From Merluccius polli (Eukaryota; Chordata; Actinopteri; Gadiformes; Merlucciidae), in assembly GCA_030340625.1 (NCBI GenBank), contig JAOPHQ010000850.1, positions 248,001 through 312,000 on the forward strand: a DNA stretch of 64,000 bases, written 5' to 3'. Within the stretch, counting starts at the first letter, position 1. Each line of letters begins with the position of its first letter. The position numbers and the translations under genes were made by a program. The notes beneath the pieces were generated by a model. That model saw only the letters and a list, made by a program, of their open reading frames with translations, was not told the origin of the DNA and did no database searches. Of this stretch, positions 60,801 to 64,000 are shown one piece after another.

Positions 60801-62455
60801 ACGTTTTTCATTAGACATAATAATTCATACACAAGTCGTAAAACATATCTTTGTGAATGGCTGAGGGCATGCTTGTAGGTTCAGGGCCATCATAAAAAAA
60901 TGTTTGTCTCAGGAGAGCAACGACAAAACAAAACACACCATGTCAGAATAGAACTTTTCACCTCTTTGAAAGCTGGCCAATATCCTAAAAGAGCCAATGC
61001 CGGGAGACTAGATTTAGACTTGTCTTGTTTGCAGAAAGAAAGGGCTCTACTTGTTCCAGTTTAGGGATGCAAGAAATGCGAATCGAATACATGGTCCAAA
61101 TCTTTAAGTGTACTCGTTTTGTAGGCGCTTTTTAAAATATCAAGTCAGTTTAACCTGTATTTTATAGTCTATGTGCGTTACATTCACACTGGAGCTCCAC
61201 TGGTCATTCAGTTTATATCTGCTTTTTACTGTTGTAGAGCTAGCAGGATACACTTTTAAATCTGAGACCCCTGCAAAATGTACATAATGGTAACAGTAAC
61301 CCTGACACAGATAAAAGGGGCCACCAAATAAAATAAAGTAAGTTTTACTATAGGCTTGGTGCAGAAAATTAAGGCCAGGAATGTATGCTTAAATACACTT
61401 TATTTTGTTAAAGAAGTGAGAGCCAAATCTAAATTATTGCACAGAAAAAAAATCAGCATTGTGGACAACCCTTTGTATGTTGTTCAGCACTCTAGGTTGT
61501 ATTGCCCAGAGAGCTATCAGCTTCCTCTCAAAATTGGTTGTTGGCTTACTTCTTATCTTGATCGCTAATTAAGCTACATGATTGATGGAATAAAGTTTTG
61601 TCAAAGTGTATCGCATAGCAAAATAAATAAGGTATAATATGTTGGGTTGTTAATTGGCACACACTTATGCCACCTTGCATACTTCTCTATCGTGTGGGCA
61701 CAGCTGAATAAGCATTCAGCATGGATTATTGTTCTGAACTAATAGGTGTGATTGTAGCCATCTGCATCGGCTCACACATAACATCAGATCCTTAGTGGTA
61801 ACACTGTCTGTTTTCCAAAGGAATTAAATTGGACACAGCTGAGCTCTGTCATAGTCACAGTTTACATGATCTAGATTGTAGACCATTTCTTATTGTAGTG
61901 TAATAAGTGCAAGCAAAAGCAAAACGATAAAGCCTGCTACACTGCTCTGAAATCAATCAAAAGTTGTTAATAGAGGGCTGTGTTGAGACACATCTTAATG
62001 CATGGTTTGACTGCAATCTGTCTCTACAATCTGGATGTGATACAAAATACCATGTCTAAACAGTTACTGTAGACGGCTGCCCATGCTGTGCCATTTCATT
62101 AGTTCAAAGCTCATAATTAAATGTCATGAGTAAGCCTGATTGCTTTAAATTCAACCTCAATTGCACAATTTTGCTACTTAAGATTTAGATATCGTTAAAA
62201 CATTCAGTTCTAATTATTCATGGGTACTTTTTAGAGTTTATGTTGGAGCCAACATCTGTTCTACCTAATTCTTTAGTTTTACTTTTAAGACTAAATCTCT
62301 ATCTCTTTATTTCGCTAAGACTAAATCTCTTTATCTGTCGGAACAGAACAGCAATACGCAACAAAAAAAAAATTTAATATGGATCCCCGGGGATAAATAA
62401 ATACCAGGCTCACTTATACTTCAAGGGGCCTCTGGGATCGTGTTTGGGAGGGTCT
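60801..62455. other. About 1.65 kb with no gene recognised
   Basis: AT-rich. TAGGGATGCAAGAAATGCG at about 61064 resembles a single transposon end without a partner. A tandem pair of GACTAAATCTCT lies at about 62290-62330. Confidence 0.35.
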
Positions 62456-63212
62456 TCAGAAATTAGGGATGCACTGATACCTCTTTTTCATTACCGATTC
62501 CAAGTACACACATATTCGAATGGGCCGATACCGAGTATCTGAATATTAGGCTAGCCCATTTCTAAACTTTGTAAAATATGAATACAGTAAATGGATACAT
62601 ACATGACTTAATTGTATGTAATATAAGTAATGTAATATTTTATTATAAGTTTCTTAAAAATATATAGCCTGAGATGAACATGCATTACAATACAAACTGT
62701 AGGAGCCAAATTAAAATGTTAATATTAATTGTGTATGTTTTTAGTACTTTTGTTTCCTATATTAATGTGACCTTTCTTATGATAATCATTTTTGTGCCGA
62801 TTTATTTGTTATTGTTTGCGCCATATACGCTCTGCGTTATATGTTATTGTTAATTAGTCTTAAGAAAATACTTGACGGCATGTTAACAAATATAACTATG
62901 GAGTTTAGTTCAGACTAGTTAAGAGTGGAGCCACACAGGTTTCTGATAAGTTACATGGAAGGAACGTGGAATTAATCACTTTAACACTTAATCAAAAGAG
63001 ATGGAATCACAGGGATTACTGTTTATTGGAATGGCAATAAACAGTTTTGGCTGAATGGCAGCTGTGTATTTCACTGTATAAGGGTATGGATGAGAAGAGA
63101 AAAAAAAGGAGTGTGCAAAGACTCCAGCCACCGATACCCCATACCACATTTTGGGCCAGTATCGGTCCGGTACCGATGCCCAGTATCCGATTGGTGCATC
63201 CCTATCGAAAAT
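62456..63212. mobile_element. hAT-like non-autonomous element with diverged 8-bp target duplication
   Basis: The left end is TAGGGATGCACTGATACC (62464) and the right end is the complement of TAGGGATGCACCAATCGGAT (ending 63204), giving 741 bp. Flanks TCAGAAAT and TCGAAAAT agree at 6 of 8 positions, as expected for an aged duplication. Inner CCGATACCGAGTATC and GTATCGGTCCGGTACCG motifs mirror each other. The TGCACYGATACC end is shared with the 11247 element. No transposase; the 151-codon frame at 63090-63545 runs across the right end into flanking DNA and is fortuitous. Confidence 0.85.
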
Positions 63213-63652
63213 CATATTGACCTTGCCTTACACAGGACCAAGTTCAAACCAAAATACTTGAAACCATGTACATTTGACATTGTTGTTCAGGGCATTGTTA
63301 TCCTTTCTAGTATCAACTTTCTTTTAGGGCATACACTGACCTGTCATACACAGCCTACCTCTTTGTCAGAGCCTATATTGATTTACATTTTCTCAGAAGT
63401 AGCAGCAAAGTGCCCAGCAAAGTGGCTATCTCAGAATCAGTACCCCAAACAAGTATCCTATATCGTGATTCAGGTGTGGGAAACATGGCTGCTTAGTTTT
63501 CAACTGGAGAGAAATTTAGATCTGGACTGGATTGTAGGACTGTAATTATTTGTATCATCGGCAATCTGGGATGAAGTCAGAAAGATGTGGAATCAGGTCC
63601 AAATGATTTGCATACCCCAGTAAATCAAATTTATTTTTCAGGGCTAAACAGT
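63213..63652. other. No gene recognised
   Basis: About 440 bp of unique-looking DNA. Confidence 0.35.
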
Positions 63653-63689
63653 AGTGCTGGGCGATATGGTCAAAATCTTCTATCCCGAT
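63653..63689 (+). mobile_element. hAT-like terminus AGTGCTGGGCGATATGG
   Basis: AGTGCTGGGCGATATGGTCA plus AAATC matches a very common fish transposon end. The element is interrupted by the MITE that starts at 63694, and its other end would lie outside the window. Confidence 0.55.
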
Positions 63690-64000
63690 ATAAAGGTCTC
63701 ATTGCATCGTTTTTTCGTTAATTTTGCAGTGGTCTCTAGTATTAATGAATGGCCTTTGAGCCGGTTTTGATGATAAAAATGCTCTGGTGCGCCTGTTTCA
63801 GGCTGTTCTAGTTTGGAGGAGGAGGTGGGCGGGGAAGAACGAGAGGTTTTCGGCTCTTACTCATGAATATTCATGACATTTAAATTACTTGCCTCTGATT
63901 GGCTAACAGCACTGTCCGTCACAGTGATGTTAGCCAAACAGAGGCGAGTGATCCCTCTAGTGCGTTATCAACCATAGACATCTTATACATATGTTACTAT
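63690..64000 (+). mobile_element. TTAA-type MITE, copy 2, cut by the window edge
   Basis: ATAA followed by AGGTCTCAT at 63694, then TTTTTTCGTTAATTTTGCAG and GGTCTCTAGTATTAAT, closely following copy 1 at 5175. The TTAA has one change. A hairpin at 63891-63945 (GCCTCTGATTGGCTAACA against TGTTAGCCAAACAGAGGC, with CACTGT/ACAGTG inside) is absent from copy 1, where other DNA follows. Confidence 0.75.

Noticed and set aside
61064..61082. TAGGGATGCAAGAAATGCG as a hAT end
   Set aside because: No inverted partner or target duplication found nearby.
63090..63545. 151-codon open frame
   Set aside because: Starts inside a hAT-like element and runs across its right end into flanking DNA, so it is fortuitous.

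Overview
The window looks like a gene-poor stretch of a teleost fish nuclear genome: intergenic DNA, or the inside of a very long intron. The evidence is the repeat content. It holds a decayed LINE ORF2 of a type common in fish, tRNA-derived SINEs with the usual fish tail, a Ty3/Gypsy leader remnant, several non-autonomous hAT, PIF/Harbinger and TTAA-targeting elements, and very long (TA)n, (GA)n, (TG)n and (AAT)n tracts. I found no intact protein-coding gene, no rRNA or tRNA gene, no CRISPR array and no bacterial-type operon. Most long open frames are repeats read as codons (YIYI from TA, ERER or LSLS from GA, NNN from AAT).

Layout: 1-2900 is unassigned apart from a long (TA)n. 2924-3992 is a TTAA-bordered element with a decayed THAP-like coding fragment, a 30-bp tandem repeat and about 100-bp inverted arms. 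5175-5737 is a complete TTAA-flanked MITE; a second copy runs off the right edge at 63690-64000. 7629-8275 is a GC-rich repeat block. 11239-12189 is a complete hAT-like element. 13100-14010 is a SINE split by a Harbinger-like element. 15541-16768 is a cluster of long hairpins. 18607-18831 and 34030-34475 are two copies of one dispersed repeat. 19905-20930 is the LINE (minus strand). 21518-22338 is a hAT-like element with an exact 8-bp target duplication, next to a Gypsy-like leader whose gag-like frame has grown into 21-bp minisatellites (22401-23290).

From 23.3 to 52 kb the DNA is mostly unique-looking, with microsatellites, small tandem duplications, hairpins and a few stretches that could be conserved non-coding elements; that is my impression only and needs alignment. 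A CpG-containing stretch with a strong splice donor at 52335-52960 is the best candidate for a promoter or first exon.

From 54.9 kb to the end transposons dominate again: a TIR element with a nested insertion (54987-55648), a 1.95-kb hAT (56066-58029), a Harbinger (59109-60166), a minus-strand SINE (60703-60800), another hAT (62456-63212), and a hAT-like end with the second TTAA MITE copy inside it. The genes do not form a pathway; what can be read is a history of insertions. I saw no clear new biological system. The most useful leads are the nested insertions, the minisatellite growing inside a gag-like frame, and several near-perfect hairpins.
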